Origin: JAJPXC01 sp964520525
Lineage (GTDB): Bacteria > Bacteroidota > Bacteroidia > Bacteroidales > Muribaculaceae
Reading direction: 5' to 3'
Assembly (NCBI GenBank): GCA_964520525.1
Contig: CAZFNR010000013.1
Span: 1 to 46,224 of the forward strand
Length of the DNA: 46,224 bases
Made by a program: the position numbers and the translations under genes. The notes under the pieces are model-generated. The model worked only from the letters and a program-made list of their open reading frames with translations, was not told where the DNA came from and ran no database searches. The first letter of the stretch is position 1, and the number at the start of each line of letters is the position of its first letter. This document shows, one piece after another, positions 1 to 8,385 of the stretch.

Positions 1-52
1 AGCGACCTCACGCCCCCCAGACGCGTACTCTAACCAACTGAGCTACACCCCG
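1..52 (-). tRNA. tRNA-Pro (anticodon GGG), partial
   Basis: The reverse complement starts CGGGGTG-TA-GCTC and contains a D arm (GCTC/GAGT), an anticodon stem CGCGT/GCGTG and a seven-base loop CTGGGGG, giving anticodon GGG (proline, codons CCC/CCU). The window edge cuts it just after the variable region, so the T arm and 3' acceptor end are missing. The 5' end is at position 52. The arm pairings are seen directly; the amino-acid identity follows from the anticodon. Confidence 0.88.
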
Positions 53-215
53 ATTTTGTCTGAAAAGCGGTGCAAAGGTAACGGTTAGTTTCCATCCGCG
101 CAAGACCCGCCGCCGTTTATTAACACAAATTAACCCGCCCCGCGGTCACAATCCCGGAACTGACAGCCGGAGCAGTAGTAGCCTGCCGGGCATCATGGAG
201 ATATATCCGCGGCCG

Positions 216-743
216 CTACAAAAGGCGTGAGAAGAAGTGCCACAGAGCGATGCCCGCCGAGACGGCGACATTTAGTGAGTGCTTGGTCCCTTGCTGCGGA
301 ATCTCGATGGCAGCGTCGCATAGGTTCACGACTTCTTGATCCACGCCGTTGACCTCGTGACCGATGACGATGGCGTAGCGGCGGGAGGGGTCTACGGGGT
401 ATTCCTGCAATGGGACGCTACCCTTCACCTGTTCAAGGCAACATATGGTGTAGCCGTCAGCCCTGAGCGTGTTGACGGCATCGATTGTCGACTGATAGTG
501 AACCCACGCCACCGACTCCTCGGCCCCGAGGGCGGTCTTGTGTATTTCGACCGATGGTGGTGCGGCTGTTATTCCGCAAAGGGCGAGATGGTCGACGCGG
601 AAAGCGTCGGCTGTGCGGAACACACTGCCGATATTATTGAGCGAGCGTATGTTGTCGAGCACCACCACCAAGTGGAGTTTTTCGGCTGCGCGGTAGGTGT
701 CAATATCGTCGCGGTTGAGATCCCAGATGCTTTTTTTTTCCAT
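216..743 (-). CDS. SpoU/TrmH-family RNA 2'-O-ribose methyltransferase
   Basis: This 175-residue protein carries the three SPOUT-class motifs of the TrmH/SpoU family. They are an N-terminal block with N-x-G-S-V-F-R-T near residues 32-45, I-V-I-G-H-E-x-x-G-V near 127-136, and the knot motif I-P-Q-x-G-T-K-H-S-L-N-V near 150-162. Such enzymes move a methyl group from S-adenosylmethionine to a ribose 2'-OH in tRNA or rRNA. The protein is short, a catalytic domain without an added RNA-binding domain, so the target RNA cannot be named. I chose the ATG at 743; an in-frame GTG two codons upstream is possible. It lies 21 nt after the CNNM gene and is probably the last gene of that minus-strand cluster. 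Confidence 0.88.
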   Translation of the reverse strand: MEKKSIWDLNRDDIDTYRAAEKLHLVVVLDNIRSLNNIGSVFRTADAFRVDHLALCGITAAPPSVEIHKTALGAEESVAWVHYQSTIDAVNTLRADGYTICCLEQVKGSVPLQEYPVDPSRRYAIVIGHEVNGVDQEVVNLCDAAIEIPQQGTKHSLNVAVSAGIALWHFFSRLL

Positions 744-764
744 TGTCACACTCAGATAGCGGGA

Positions 765-2039
765 TTATTCGGGGTTGTTGTCGTTAGTCGACAGACGTAT
801 CAACTCAAGTCGGCTTGCCGATTTCTTTAGAATCTCCATGCGGTAGCGGCCTATTTCGACCGTGGAGCCTTCGGCGGGAATGGAACCGGTGGAGTAGAGT
901 ATGTACCCCGCGAGTGTCTGGTACTCGTCATCCTCAGGGATGTCGAGATGGTATTGCTCATTAATCAGCTCCACTTCGATGCGTCCCGAAAACTCGTAGA
1001 CACCGGGGGTCACCTCTTTAGCCACGATGCGGGTGCGGTCGTGTTCGTCGTTGATGTCGCCGAAAATCTCCTCTACGAGGTCCTCGAGGGTGACCAGTCC
1101 TGCCGTGCCGCCAAACTCATCGACGACGATTGCCAGCGAGCGTTTCTCGGCGAGCAAGCGGCGCATCATCTTCTTGGCCATCAGTGCCTCCGGGGCGAAA
1201 AGCACGGGTTTGACGCGTTCTTTCCAGTCGACCGAGGGGTCAAACAGCTCACTGACGTGGATGTAGCCGAGCACGTCATCGATATCCTCGCGGTAGACGA
1301 TGATTTTGGAGCGTCCCGACGAGGTGAACAGCTCGCTGAGTTGCTGGCGGGTGACAGTGTCGATGTTGACGGCAACAATCTCGTTGCGCGGTATCATGCA
1401 GTCGCGGAGATGTATGGTGGAGAAATCGAGGGCATTATGGAATATCTTGACCTCATTCTCGACCGTCTGATGCTCTTCGACATTTTCGTCGATTGTGCGT
1501 TCGAGATAGTTGTTGAGGTCGCCCACAGAGAGCCTGCCAAGCGCGCCCCCGTTGCTGCTTATGCCGCAGAGGCGCATCAGTGTTTTGGAAAGCCAAGTCG
1601 TGAACAGTGACACGGGGTAAAGCAGGATATAGATAATCCACACCGGGATAGCCACCACTTTGAGCGACGTGTTGGGATTGATGCGGAATATAGTCTTGGG
1701 GAAAAATTCGCCGGTGAGGAGTATGATGCCGGTGGATATGAGGGTTTGCATCAACAAGATGAACGCCTCGTTGGGATAGATGCTTTCCAACCAGGGTTCA
1801 AGCAGAGCCGCCGCGCCCATGCCATAGATGACAAGCACAATGTTGTTGCCGACGAGGATAGTGGAGATGAAAAACTCGGAACGGCGATAGAAGAGACTGA
1901 GGATGCGGCTTACCGCTCCACCCTTTTTCATGTCGAGCTCCACGCGTACGCGATCGGAGGTGACGAACGCTATTTCCGCCCCTGAGAACAGAGCCGAGAA
2001 AATGAGCGATACTAATGCTATGATGAACCAGTGAAACAT
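765..2039 (-). CDS. CNNM/CorC-type transporter-associated protein (GldE-like)
   Basis: The 424-residue protein has the family's standard order. An N-terminal DUF21/CNNM membrane region (about residues 1-145, several hydrophobic helices with F-S-G-A-E-I-A-F near the start) is followed by a CBS pair (about 200-325, opening with M-I-P-R-N-E-I and closing with V-D-E-F-G-G-T-A-G-L-V-T-L-E-D). A CorC/HlyC domain (about 335-415) ends it. Relatives are linked to Mg2+/Co2+ efflux, and in gliding Bacteroidota the GldE branch is tied to gliding and type IX secretion. Old annotations call these hemolysins; nothing here supports lytic activity. It follows lptC at about 50 nt and is probably cotranscribed with it. 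Confidence 0.9.
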   Translation of the reverse strand: MFHWFIIALVSLIFSALFSGAEIAFVTSDRVRVELDMKKGGAVSRILSLFYRRSEFFISTILVGNNIVLVIYGMGAAALLEPWLESIYPNEAFILLMQTLISTGIILLTGEFFPKTIFRINPNTSLKVVAIPVWIIYILLYPVSLFTTWLSKTLMRLCGISSNGGALGRLSVGDLNNYLERTIDENVEEHQTVENEVKIFHNALDFSTIHLRDCMIPRNEIVAVNIDTVTRQQLSELFTSSGRSKIIVYREDIDDVLGYIHVSELFDPSVDWKERVKPVLFAPEALMAKKMMRRLLAEKRSLAIVVDEFGGTAGLVTLEDLVEEIFGDINDEHDRTRIVAKEVTPGVYEFSGRIEVELINEQYHLDIPEDDEYQTLAGYILYSTGSIPAEGSTVEIGRYRMEILKKSASRLELIRLSTNDNNPE

Positions 2040-2088
2040 TTCGTGATTTATGCTATGTTATTAAACGGGGATGGTATTAACAGGTTGG

Positions 2089-2814
2089 TCATGGGCGGTA
2101 TGAGGGCGGAGTGTCGCTGTCGGTGGCAATGGCCGCCGCAGACGCGCTTTTCGACGGTGCCGCTACCGTGCGCGGCTGGCCCGAGGGGCTTGAGCCGTCG
2201 GAGTTCCCGGAGTTTCCCGGACTCCCGGCAGGGCCTGAGGGGTTGACAGGGAATATGCCCGACGGACGGTGCACGGTGTAGCGGGTCATGTTTTCGTTGG
2301 AGTTGAAACCGAAGCCCTCGATGATGCGGTCTCTGCGCTCTATGTGTATGAACGAGTCGGAGTAGACCGTGCGCGACGCCTGGTCCCAGAACAGTTGCTG
2401 GGTGAGGAAGCGGTCGCCGGCAGTGTTGCGCATCCTGACGTTTCCGTCAAGCCTCCACAGCCTTTTTTGCGAGAAGTAGACCGCCGAATCGCAGCGGAGT
2501 GTCGCATCGGGGCGGAACAGGTCGTCGTATTTTTCGAGGAACAGGCCGTCGGGGAATGTCCAGCGCGGCACCCGGGCCTCATCGTAGACATACCAGATGG
2601 GGGTTGTGATATGGTAACGGGTGTAGCCTGAGTCGGAAATGAAAGTAGCCACGTTGGTAGTGGTCATCGTGGGGCGATTCTCGGGGTCGTTGACATCGGC
2701 CACTCGTTCGCGCCGCTCCTCGGTGCACGCCGCAAGAGCCCAAAGCAACGCGGTCGCGGCGATGAGCGCAGGGAATGCCCGGAGCGGGCGTATTGACGGC
2801 GTGGCGCGGTTCAT
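2089..2814 (-). CDS. lptC: LPS export protein LptC (lipoprotein form)
   Basis: From the ATG at 2814 the protein is 241 residues. An N-terminal hydrophobic segment ends in lipobox L27-A-A-C30, so it is probably a lipoprotein. Residues about 45-185 match the Bacteroidota LptC/OstA-like domain, which bridges the inner-membrane LptBFG extractor and periplasmic LptA during lipopolysaccharide transport. A longer ORF begins at 2874, but its first 20 residues lack signal character and overlap the upstream gene. The last 50 or so residues are a Gly/Ser/Pro/Ala-rich low-complexity tail not expected for the family. The gene starts 10 nt after the upstream barrel gene, consistent with an envelope operon. 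Confidence 0.85.
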   Translation of the reverse strand: MNRATPSIRPLRAFPALIAATALLWALAACTEERRERVADVNDPENRPTMTTTNVATFISDSGYTRYHITTPIWYVYDEARVPRWTFPDGLFLEKYDDLFRPDATLRCDSAVYFSQKRLWRLDGNVRMRNTAGDRFLTQQLFWDQASRTVYSDSFIHIERRDRIIEGFGFNSNENMTRYTVHRPSGIFPVNPSGPAGSPGNSGNSDGSSPSGQPRTVAAPSKSASAAAIATDSDTPPSYRP

Positions 2815-2824
2815 CGGGGATGGG

Positions 2825-4063
2825 TTAGCGTATCTTGTTGCGCCAGAACCACATCTCGTTGAAGTTGACGCCAAGGGTGATGTTGAAGTAGGTCTCCTTG
2901 ACCAACGGGTCGGGGTTGGCCTGGCGGCGTTTATACTCGAAACCGAGGTTAATCACCGTCTTTCCGGCGGGGGCGGGCAGCCCGAAACCGACCGACATTC
3001 CATGCTCGCGCACACTGTTGTCGCCAATGGTGAGGTAGTCGTGGTTGTAGTAGCCGCCACAACGGTAGTTAATGCGCTGCCAATAGCTTCCGCGGGGGTC
3101 GGGGGTGTACTGAAGGCCGCAGGCTATCTTCCAACGGTCGTCAAAGCGGGTCTTCTCAAAGCTCTCGAGCGTGGCGTATTTGGCTTTCTTCCACCCTTGC
3201 CAAGTGAAATCGACCTCAGCCATAAGTCTTTGATTCCATTCATAGTTGAGTCCGAAGCCCCATGAGGCGGGCAGTGAATACTTGTCGCGCAACGAGGTGT
3301 AGCCCACGGTGTCGGGCTTGGTGTCGGCGTTTATGTCGTAGTAGACGCCGTAAGTGTGACCTAACAGGGTCTTTCCGGGCGAGAACGACACACCTGCCGT
3401 CAGCTTGCTGCGACGACCTACCGGGCGGGAGTATTGCACACCGAACTGCAGGTGGAAGTCGCGCACCTCAAGCACGCGTTCAAACAAAGTGGTCGAACCG
3501 CCGTCGGTGTAGGCATAGAGGTCGTTGATTGTGGTGCCGAAAAGATATGACACGTTGAAGCCGGCTGTCAGCCCCTTGTAGATGCGTCCACCGAGGCCGA
3601 GATAGAGTTGGTTCAGGCCTCCCGTGCCTTGACGCAGGCTTTCGCCATTCTCGATTTCGCTGCCAAACGAGTAGCCGACCGACGAGTAGGGAAGCAGGCC
3701 GATGCTGCCGCCTATCCGTTTCGATATCGGGAACTGCATGGTGATGTAGTCAAGACCTCCACCGAAATCCTTGCCCGTACGCCCCTGTTCCTCCGACCAC
3801 AGGCGGGTCATGTCAATGCCCATGTCAAAGAGGAATGTCAAAGAGTCGCAGTTGGCATAGGATGCGGGGTTCATGACGTTGATTTGCCTGCCCGAGTTCA
3901 TGGCATATCCGACACCGCCCATCGCTCGTTGGGCCGACGTGGCGTTGTCATTGAGCAGGCCGTAGCCATAGCGCGAGTAGGGGCTCATGGCGAGTTGCGC
4001 CATGGCCGGGATGAATGCCGCAAGGAGAGCCGCGGCTGCGATAATGAGTCTATCTATTTTCAT
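2825..4063 (-). CDS. Outer-membrane beta-barrel protein (porin-like)
   Basis: The 412-residue protein has a clear signal peptide (about residues 1-22, cleavage likely after A-M-A). Alternating aromatic and polar strands with many Gly and Tyr follow, as in outer-membrane beta-barrels. The mature start contains S-P-Y-S-R-Y-G-Y-G, typical of a conserved Bacteroidota barrel family found next to coaX and lptC; distant similarity to FadL-type transporters is possible. The substrate is unknown. Its start overlaps the end of coaX by 14 nt and its end lies 10 nt before lptC, so the three are tightly coupled. The position beside lptC hints at an envelope role, but that is inference. Confidence 0.8.
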   Translation of the reverse strand: MKIDRLIIAAAALLAAFIPAMAQLAMSPYSRYGYGLLNDNATSAQRAMGGVGYAMNSGRQINVMNPASYANCDSLTFLFDMGIDMTRLWSEEQGRTGKDFGGGLDYITMQFPISKRIGGSIGLLPYSSVGYSFGSEIENGESLRQGTGGLNQLYLGLGGRIYKGLTAGFNVSYLFGTTINDLYAYTDGGSTTLFERVLEVRDFHLQFGVQYSRPVGRRSKLTAGVSFSPGKTLLGHTYGVYYDINADTKPDTVGYTSLRDKYSLPASWGFGLNYEWNQRLMAEVDFTWQGWKKAKYATLESFEKTRFDDRWKIACGLQYTPDPRGSYWQRINYRCGGYYNHDYLTIGDNSVREHGMSVGFGLPAPAGKTVINLGFEYKRRQANPDPLVKETYFNITLGVNFNEMWFWRNKIR

Positions 4064-4775
4064 TATATCTGAGTATTCTGTTTAATCCCTCGCTGACGAG
4101 GTGGGGTCTTGTCAACGCTTCGAAGCCGAGTTTTGGGGCAATCAGCTCCGAGTCGCCGCCTGTGAGTATGGCCACAGCCCCGTCGGGGAGTTGGTGGCGG
4201 TAGTAGGTCAGCTCGCCTATCACACCGATTACAGCCCCTGAGCGCAGTGCCGAATCGGTCGAGTAGCCCCAAAGCGGCGTGTCGCCCTCGCAGTCGACGA
4301 GCGGCAAGCGGGCGGTGAAACGGTTAAGAGCCTCAAGCCGCATTCTCAAGCCGGGAGATATGTTCCCTCCGACGTAGCGGCCATCGGCTGTGACCACGTC
4401 GTAGGTGACTGCCGTGCCGAGGTCGGCTATCAGCAGGTCGCGTCCCGGAGCCAATGTCCACGCGCCCACGGCGGCTGCCACGCGGTCGCGCCCGAGGGTG
4501 TGGGGTGTGCGGTAATCGACTGTTATCGGCAGCGGTGTGGAGGCTGTAAGCTCCATCACCCTCACGCCGTGGCTGGCAAGCCGCGTCATGGTGCTGTCGC
4601 CCTTGTCGGCCACCGTGCAGTAGATAGCCGCAGCCGGGCTGAAGTCGCGCACGATAGAATCAATGGCCTCCTCGGTGAGGTCATGGATCAACGTGTGGGA
4701 ACGCATCACATCGCCCTCCCACAATGCCACCTTGGCTGTGCTATTGCCCTGGTCGATGGTGAGGTTCAAACTCAT
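4050..4775 (-). CDS. coaX: Type III pantothenate kinase
   Basis: CoaX phosphorylates pantothenate, the first committed step of coenzyme A synthesis. The 241-residue protein has the ASKHA-fold signatures: the phosphate-1 motif I-D-Q-G-N-S-T near residues 7-13, the T-P-H-T-L-G-R-D-R-V-A-A segment near 90-101 that matches the pantothenate-binding block, and A-D-L-G-T-A-V-T-Y-D followed by G-G-N-I-S-P-G. Length is normal. It is first in the minus cluster, overlapping the barrel gene by 14 nt. A TAATTTTG box ends only about 8 nt upstream of the ATG, so the transcript may be leaderless or nearly so. coaD, a later step of the same pathway, is also in this window. Confidence 0.93.
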   Translation of the reverse strand: MSLNLTIDQGNSTAKVALWEGDVMRSHTLIHDLTEEAIDSIVRDFSPAAAIYCTVADKGDSTMTRLASHGVRVMELTASTPLPITVDYRTPHTLGRDRVAAAVGAWTLAPGRDLLIADLGTAVTYDVVTADGRYVGGNISPGLRMRLEALNRFTARLPLVDCEGDTPLWGYSTDSALRSGAVIGVIGELTYYRHQLPDGAVAILTGGDSELIAPKLGFEALTRPHLVSEGLNRILRYNENR

Positions 4776-4782
4776 TTCGCCG

Positions 4783-4790
4783 CAAAATTA
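4783..4790 (-). promoter_or_regulatory. Candidate -7 box upstream of coaX
   Basis: TAATTTTG on the minus strand matches the Bacteroidota -7 consensus TAnnTTTG. No clear TTTG was found 19-20 nt upstream. It lies 7 nt from the coaX ATG, which would give almost no 5' leader, so the call is weak. Confidence 0.4.
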
Positions 4791-4888
4791 CTAAATAATC
4801 GCCAATTAACTCCTTTGGCGCTCCATAGAATAGTTAAAAAATGGAAACATATAGGAGCTGACTTGGCAAGACTTTGACCCGCGGCGCT

Positions 4889-5302
4889 TCACTCTTTTCC
4901 CTCGATGACGCGACGCATGGTGCGGGGAATCATGATAGAGGTGTAAATCTGAATCACACCGCCGGCAAGAGTGAAAGCGAGCCAGTCGCGGGCAGCCAGC
5001 GGTTCGTAGAACATGAAGAAGGCTGCCACGCAAAAGAAAATCGCGCTCCAGACTTCGATGCGCGACAAGCGTTTGACGCGCACGACGCGGCCTGTGTAGG
5101 GGGTGAACAGCCTGGCGATGAGCAACGTGGCAGCACCCGCGGCGTAGACATAGCGGTAGGCCGTGCCTTGCAAAAAGTTGAAAATCGGCATGAACGTCCC
5201 GGCCACGATAAGCAGCAGACCGAGGGTGATTGCTATGACGGCAGGTGAAGAAGGCTGGCGTCCTATTACTTCAGCCGGGGTATATTTAGGTTTGGATTCC
5301 AT
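4889..5302 (-). CDS. Conserved four-helix membrane protein of unknown function
   Basis: From the ATG at 5302 the protein is 137 residues with four hydrophobic segments, near 21-41, 50-66, 83-99 and 105-125. It starts with a short polar region (M-E-S-K-P-K-Y-T-P-A-E-V). A longer ORF reaches 5380 and would overlap the upstream FtsB-like gene, but the extra residues look non-coding. I recognise it only as the type of small membrane protein that follows the FtsB/DivIC gene in Bacteroidales. The 46-nt gap to that gene suggests cotranscription. No catalytic motif is visible and no function is assigned. Confidence 0.72.
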   Translation of the reverse strand: MESKPKYTPAEVIGRQPSSPAVIAITLGLLLIVAGTFMPIFNFLQGTAYRYVYAAGAATLLIARLFTPYTGRVVRVKRLSRIEVWSAIFFCVAAFFMFYEPLAARDWLAFTLAGGVIQIYTSIMIPRTMRRVIEGKE

Positions 5303-5348
5303 GACGTTTGTGGATTTAGATATAATATGTTTAATATCAGGATTGTCA

Positions 5349-5663
5349 TTAGTCAGCCTCGTCGTCAAAGATGTAGACATCCTCGCCGGCTCGCTGCATA
5401 TGATAACGTTCGCGAACTATGCGCTCCATAGTGGCGGGGTCGGTCTCGAGACTGCGGTTGAGCCTTATATAGTGGTCGATTGAGTCCTCGTTGGCCTTGA
5501 TTTCAGCTTTAAGCCGGTCGATTTCGCAGCTGTACTCATATGATTTCATGATGGAGTTGTCATTGAAAAACAGCACAAACAGCACAAACGCCACCACCAG
5601 GAGCAACATCCCCGACAGGTAGCGGCGGCACCAACGGTAAGCATTGACGAGACCTTTTTTCAT
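5349..5663 (-). CDS. FtsB/DivIC-like septum formation initiator
   Basis: The 104-residue bitopic protein has a short basic cytoplasmic N-terminus, one transmembrane helix (about 17-34), a coiled coil (about 40-75) rich in Glu, Lys, Asp and Ile/Leu, and a short extracytoplasmic tail with E-R-I-V-R-E-R-Y-H-M. This is the layout of FtsB/DivIC proteins, which act in the FtsQLB divisome complex that activates septal peptidoglycan synthesis. Length fits the family. It starts next to the divergent cytidine deaminase gene. A TAACTTTG box on the minus strand at 5671-5678 lies directly upstream. Confidence 0.85.
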   Translation of the reverse strand: MKKGLVNAYRWCRRYLSGMLLLVVAFVLFVLFFNDNSIMKSYEYSCEIDRLKAEIKANEDSIDHYIRLNRSLETDPATMERIVRERYHMQRAGEDVYIFDDEAD

Positions 5664-5670
5664 AACGCGT

Positions 5671-5699
5671 CAAAGTTACGAATAATATTGTTATATTTG
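5671..5699. promoter_or_regulatory. Divergent promoter region, FtsB-like gene and cdd
   Basis: On the minus strand TAACTTTG (5678 to 5671) sits just upstream of the FtsB-like start. On the plus strand TATATTTG (5692-5699) sits 24 nt upstream of the cdd start. Both match the Bacteroidota -7 consensus TAnnTTTG. Neither has a convincing -33 TTTG at the ideal distance. Confidence 0.5.
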
Positions 5700-5723
5700 C
5701 ATAAAACCTAATGTTTAAAAATT

Positions 5724-6197
5724 ATGACACGCAAAGATATAGTGACTACCGTCGAAGTGGCGGCTTACGATGAGCTGTCGGCCTCTGACCGCCGTCTGAC
5801 CGAGCTTGCCCGCGAGGCAACCTCCCGCTCCTATGCCCCATATAGCCGCTTTCATGTCGGGGCGGCGATATTGCTCGACAATGACGAGGTTGTGACAGGC
5901 GCCAATCAGGAGAATGTCGCTTACCCGTCGGGGACATGCGCGGAGCGTTCGGCGTGTTTCTACGCCCACGCGCGCTATCCCGAGGCGAAATTTCGAGCGA
6001 TAGCAATAGCGGCGGTAGGCACCGACGGCAAAGAGGTGGCTGAGCCTGTCGCTCCGTGCGGGGCTTGCCGTCAGGCGTTGCTGGAATATGAGATGCTTGC
6101 GGGCGCGCCGGTGAGGGTGATTCTCTGTGGCCGCGACAAGTGTTGCATCCTCCCGTCGGTCAGTTCAACCCTCCCCCTCGCTTTTTCCGAGTTCTGA
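5724..6197 (+). CDS. cdd: Cytidine deaminase
   Basis: The enzyme hydrolytically deaminates cytidine and deoxycytidine to uridine forms in pyrimidine salvage. The 157-residue protein has the zinc-site signatures T-C72-A-E74 and P-C112-G-A-C115-R-Q, with E74 the expected proton-shuttling glutamate. Upstream are the substrate-loop residues S-Y-A-P-Y-S-R-F-H-V-G-A-A and G-A-N-Q-E-N. All three zinc cysteines of the tetrameric CDA class are present and the length is slightly above the usual 130-150. It is transcribed alone on the plus strand from a TATATTTG promoter divergent from the FtsB-like gene. Confidence 0.94.
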   Translation: MTRKDIVTTVEVAAYDELSASDRRLTELAREATSRSYAPYSRFHVGAAILLDNDEVVTGANQENVAYPSGTCAERSACFYAHARYPEAKFRAIAIAAVGTDGKEVAEPVAPCGACRQALLEYEMLAGAPVRVILCGRDKCCILPSVSSTLPLAFSEF

Positions 6198-6307
6198 ACC
6201 GCAAAAACGCTTTACCACCCCGCTGGATTCTCCGCTCTGCCGCCCGATGAAACGCCGTGCCGACGGGTAGATTAAACCGGTATAGACGTCAAACTTGGCG
6301 CGGGGGA

Positions 6308-6339
6308 TTTGCGCGGTTGACGGCGATTGACTAATTTTG
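6308..6339 (+). promoter_or_regulatory. Promoter of the DUF3078 gene cluster
   Basis: TTTG at 6308-6311, a 20-nt spacer, and TAATTTTG at 6332-6339 fit the Bacteroidota -33/-7 consensus. The start of transcription would fall near 6346. That is past the first possible ATG (6344) and supports translation from the ATG at 6365. Confidence 0.6.
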
Positions 6340-6364
6340 TGGCATGAGAGCAAAATGGGTCAAA

Positions 6365-7771
6365 ATGTCAACGGATAAATTACGCCCGCTGTGGCGCGCG
6401 GTTATCATCGCCGCCATGGTCATATGCGCTGCCGCCGCATTACAAGCCACGCCCCAGACGCAACCGAAATCTCACGCGCAAAACTGCGCCGACACCGGTG
6501 TCATCGTCGCCGACACTTTAGCCATCGACTCAACGCTCGATGTCTCAAACATGAGATTCCCCTCCTACTTCTTTTTCCCGGCGATTTACGACCATTACGT
6601 CCTGCTCGACTCGCTGCGGCCTTTCGCCGTTCAGCCTCGGAAAATATCGTTTATCGCCAATGCCGATTCCACCGCCACCGATTCCGCTATGGCCGAGAAA
6701 CGCCATCGGGCCAAGCCGTCGCCGACAAAATGGGCCGATGACCGGCTTTCACTCGCGCGCCAAATGTGGGAGATAAGGCAAAACTACATGATAGCCAACC
6801 CGCAATTTGTGAAATACAACGAACGATGGCTGCCCGAGCCGCCGAAGCTATACAGAGCCGTAATAGACCCGTCAAAGGCCACCATAGTCATCGAGGAAGT
6901 CCCTGTCGACAAGGACAGGCTCGTCAACGAGGTGCCACAGCCCGACATCGCACAACGCAACTGGCTCCACAGCTTCAACGGCTCCGCCCAATTCTCACAA
7001 GCCTACATTTCGCCCAACTGGTATCAAGGCGGCAACAACAATCTCAACATGATTGCCAATCTGGTATATAACGTCAAACTGAATCAGGCGTTCCACCCTA
7101 ATTTAATGTTTGACAACACTTTCCAGTACAAATTAGGAATGAACAGCGCGCCCGACGACTCCTTACGCTCCTATAGCATCAGCGAAGACCTGTTGCAGAT
7201 TAACAGCAAATTCGGCGTGAAAGCCGCCCGCCGATGGTTCTACTCGGTGACGCTCATGTTCAAAACCCAGTTGTTCAACGGCTACAAGAGCAACACCAAC
7301 GACCTCAAAGCCGCGTTCCTATCGCCCGGAGAGCTGAACATCGGTCTCGGTATGACATACAATTATGTCGCCCCCGACAAGAGGCTGACCTTTGACGCAT
7401 CCATAGCCCCCCTATCCTACAACCTTAAAACCTGCATCAACTCCCGGCTCGACGAAACGGCATATGGCATCAAGGCGGGGCACTCGGCGGTGAGTCAATA
7501 CGGTTCCAACGCCGAGGCCAAAGTGCATTGGAAGCTGACGCGCAACATCACATATTCGTCACGGATTTTTGTTTTCACCGACTACTCCTACATTCAAGGC
7601 GATTGGGAAAACACATTTGACTTCTCAGTCAACCGCTACATATCCACTCAAATCTACATCCACGCGCGCTATGACTCCTCCACCCCCCGGCGAGAGGATT
7701 GCAGTTGGCACAAATGGCAGTTGAAAGAGATTTTGAGTTTCGGCTTCTCTTATAAATTCGGCACCGTCTGA
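6365..7771 (+). CDS. DUF3078 outer-membrane-type protein
   Basis: From the ATG at 6365 the protein is 468 residues; an ATG at 6344 is in frame but probably upstream of the transcript start. A hydrophobic signal segment (about residues 10-30) leads into a variable region. About 220 residues then resemble DUF3078 proteins of Bacteroidota, marked by Y-I-S-P-N-W-Y-Q-G-G-N-N-N and many alternating aromatic beta-strands ending in F-G-F-S-Y-K-F. DUF3078 has no settled function; the pattern suggests an outer-membrane barrel. Two small exported proteins follow closely, so it heads a three-gene group. Confidence 0.78.
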   Translation: MSTDKLRPLWRAVIIAAMVICAAAALQATPQTQPKSHAQNCADTGVIVADTLAIDSTLDVSNMRFPSYFFFPAIYDHYVLLDSLRPFAVQPRKISFIANADSTATDSAMAEKRHRAKPSPTKWADDRLSLARQMWEIRQNYMIANPQFVKYNERWLPEPPKLYRAVIDPSKATIVIEEVPVDKDRLVNEVPQPDIAQRNWLHSFNGSAQFSQAYISPNWYQGGNNNLNMIANLVYNVKLNQAFHPNLMFDNTFQYKLGMNSAPDDSLRSYSISEDLLQINSKFGVKAARRWFYSVTLMFKTQLFNGYKSNTNDLKAAFLSPGELNIGLGMTYNYVAPDKRLTFDASIAPLSYNLKTCINSRLDETAYGIKAGHSAVSQYGSNAEAKVHWKLTRNITYSSRIFVFTDYSYIQGDWENTFDFSVNRYISTQIYIHARYDSSTPRREDCSWHKWQLKEILSFGFSYKFGTV

Positions 7772-7785
7772 CAATTCCATCTCCA

Positions 7786-8385
7786 ATGTTTTCTCTCCGC
7801 ATCACCACCCTAATCTTAGCCGCACTCATCGCCGTGACTACCCATGCGGCGCGACCATTAGTCCGGGTGCCCGCCACTTCCCCCGTGTCTCAAGGTTACG
7901 GACTTGTCGATTCTGTTTCCGCGAAGATGTCGCTGCGCTCGCTCGACCCTATCGAAGGCATATGGGAGTTAACCTCCGACGGTGCTGTCGTAGCGATAGA
8001 ACGCGAACCGACAACAACGCGCGGGGCAACAACGACCTACCGCATCACAGCCATCTCCATGCCCGACCGCTCCGTCGCACCGGGAACGCTTATGGGCCGA
8101 GCGGCATCGACCGCCAACGCCCGCAAATTCGACTCCCTTATTTACACCAACGTAACCGATGGGAAACTCCGGTCACCCGCCGGGTTCATCATCACGATAT
8201 CTGACGACGACCGGCTGTCGCTATTCCACTATCGACAAGGGGTCAAGTTCAACCTATGGCGCATGGTGCCATATATGTTCCGTTATTCGGTCAGCACAAT
8301 CGACGAGCGCCCCAAGGGAATCGACGGCATGGTCAGACTCTACCCGCAATCTAAAAAAACGACATCATTTCCCCGGCATCTATGA
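7786..8385 (+). CDS. Exported protein of unknown function
   Basis: I do not recognise this 199-residue protein. It has a good signal peptide (about residues 1-21, ending T-H-A-A) and a mature region with an I-E-G-I-W-E-L-T motif near residue 57, reminiscent of small lipocalin-like beta proteins, though that is only a resemblance. The start lies 14 nt after the DUF3078 gene, and its stop overlaps the next start by 4 nt (ATGA), so translation of all three is probably coupled. The location would be periplasmic or outer-membrane facing. It is proline- and arginine-rich near the C-terminus, with no cysteines. Confidence 0.7.
   Translation: MFSLRITTLILAALIAVTTHAARPLVRVPATSPVSQGYGLVDSVSAKMSLRSLDPIEGIWELTSDGAVVAIEREPTTTRGATTTYRITAISMPDRSVAPGTLMGRAASTANARKFDSLIYTNVTDGKLRSPAGFIITISDDDRLSLFHYRQGVKFNLWRMVPYMFRYSVSTIDERPKGIDGMVRLYPQSKKTTSFPRHL

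Noticed and set aside
336..830. 164-residue plus-strand ORF
   Set aside because: Antisense to the SpoU-type methylase gene, with no domain and no promoter.
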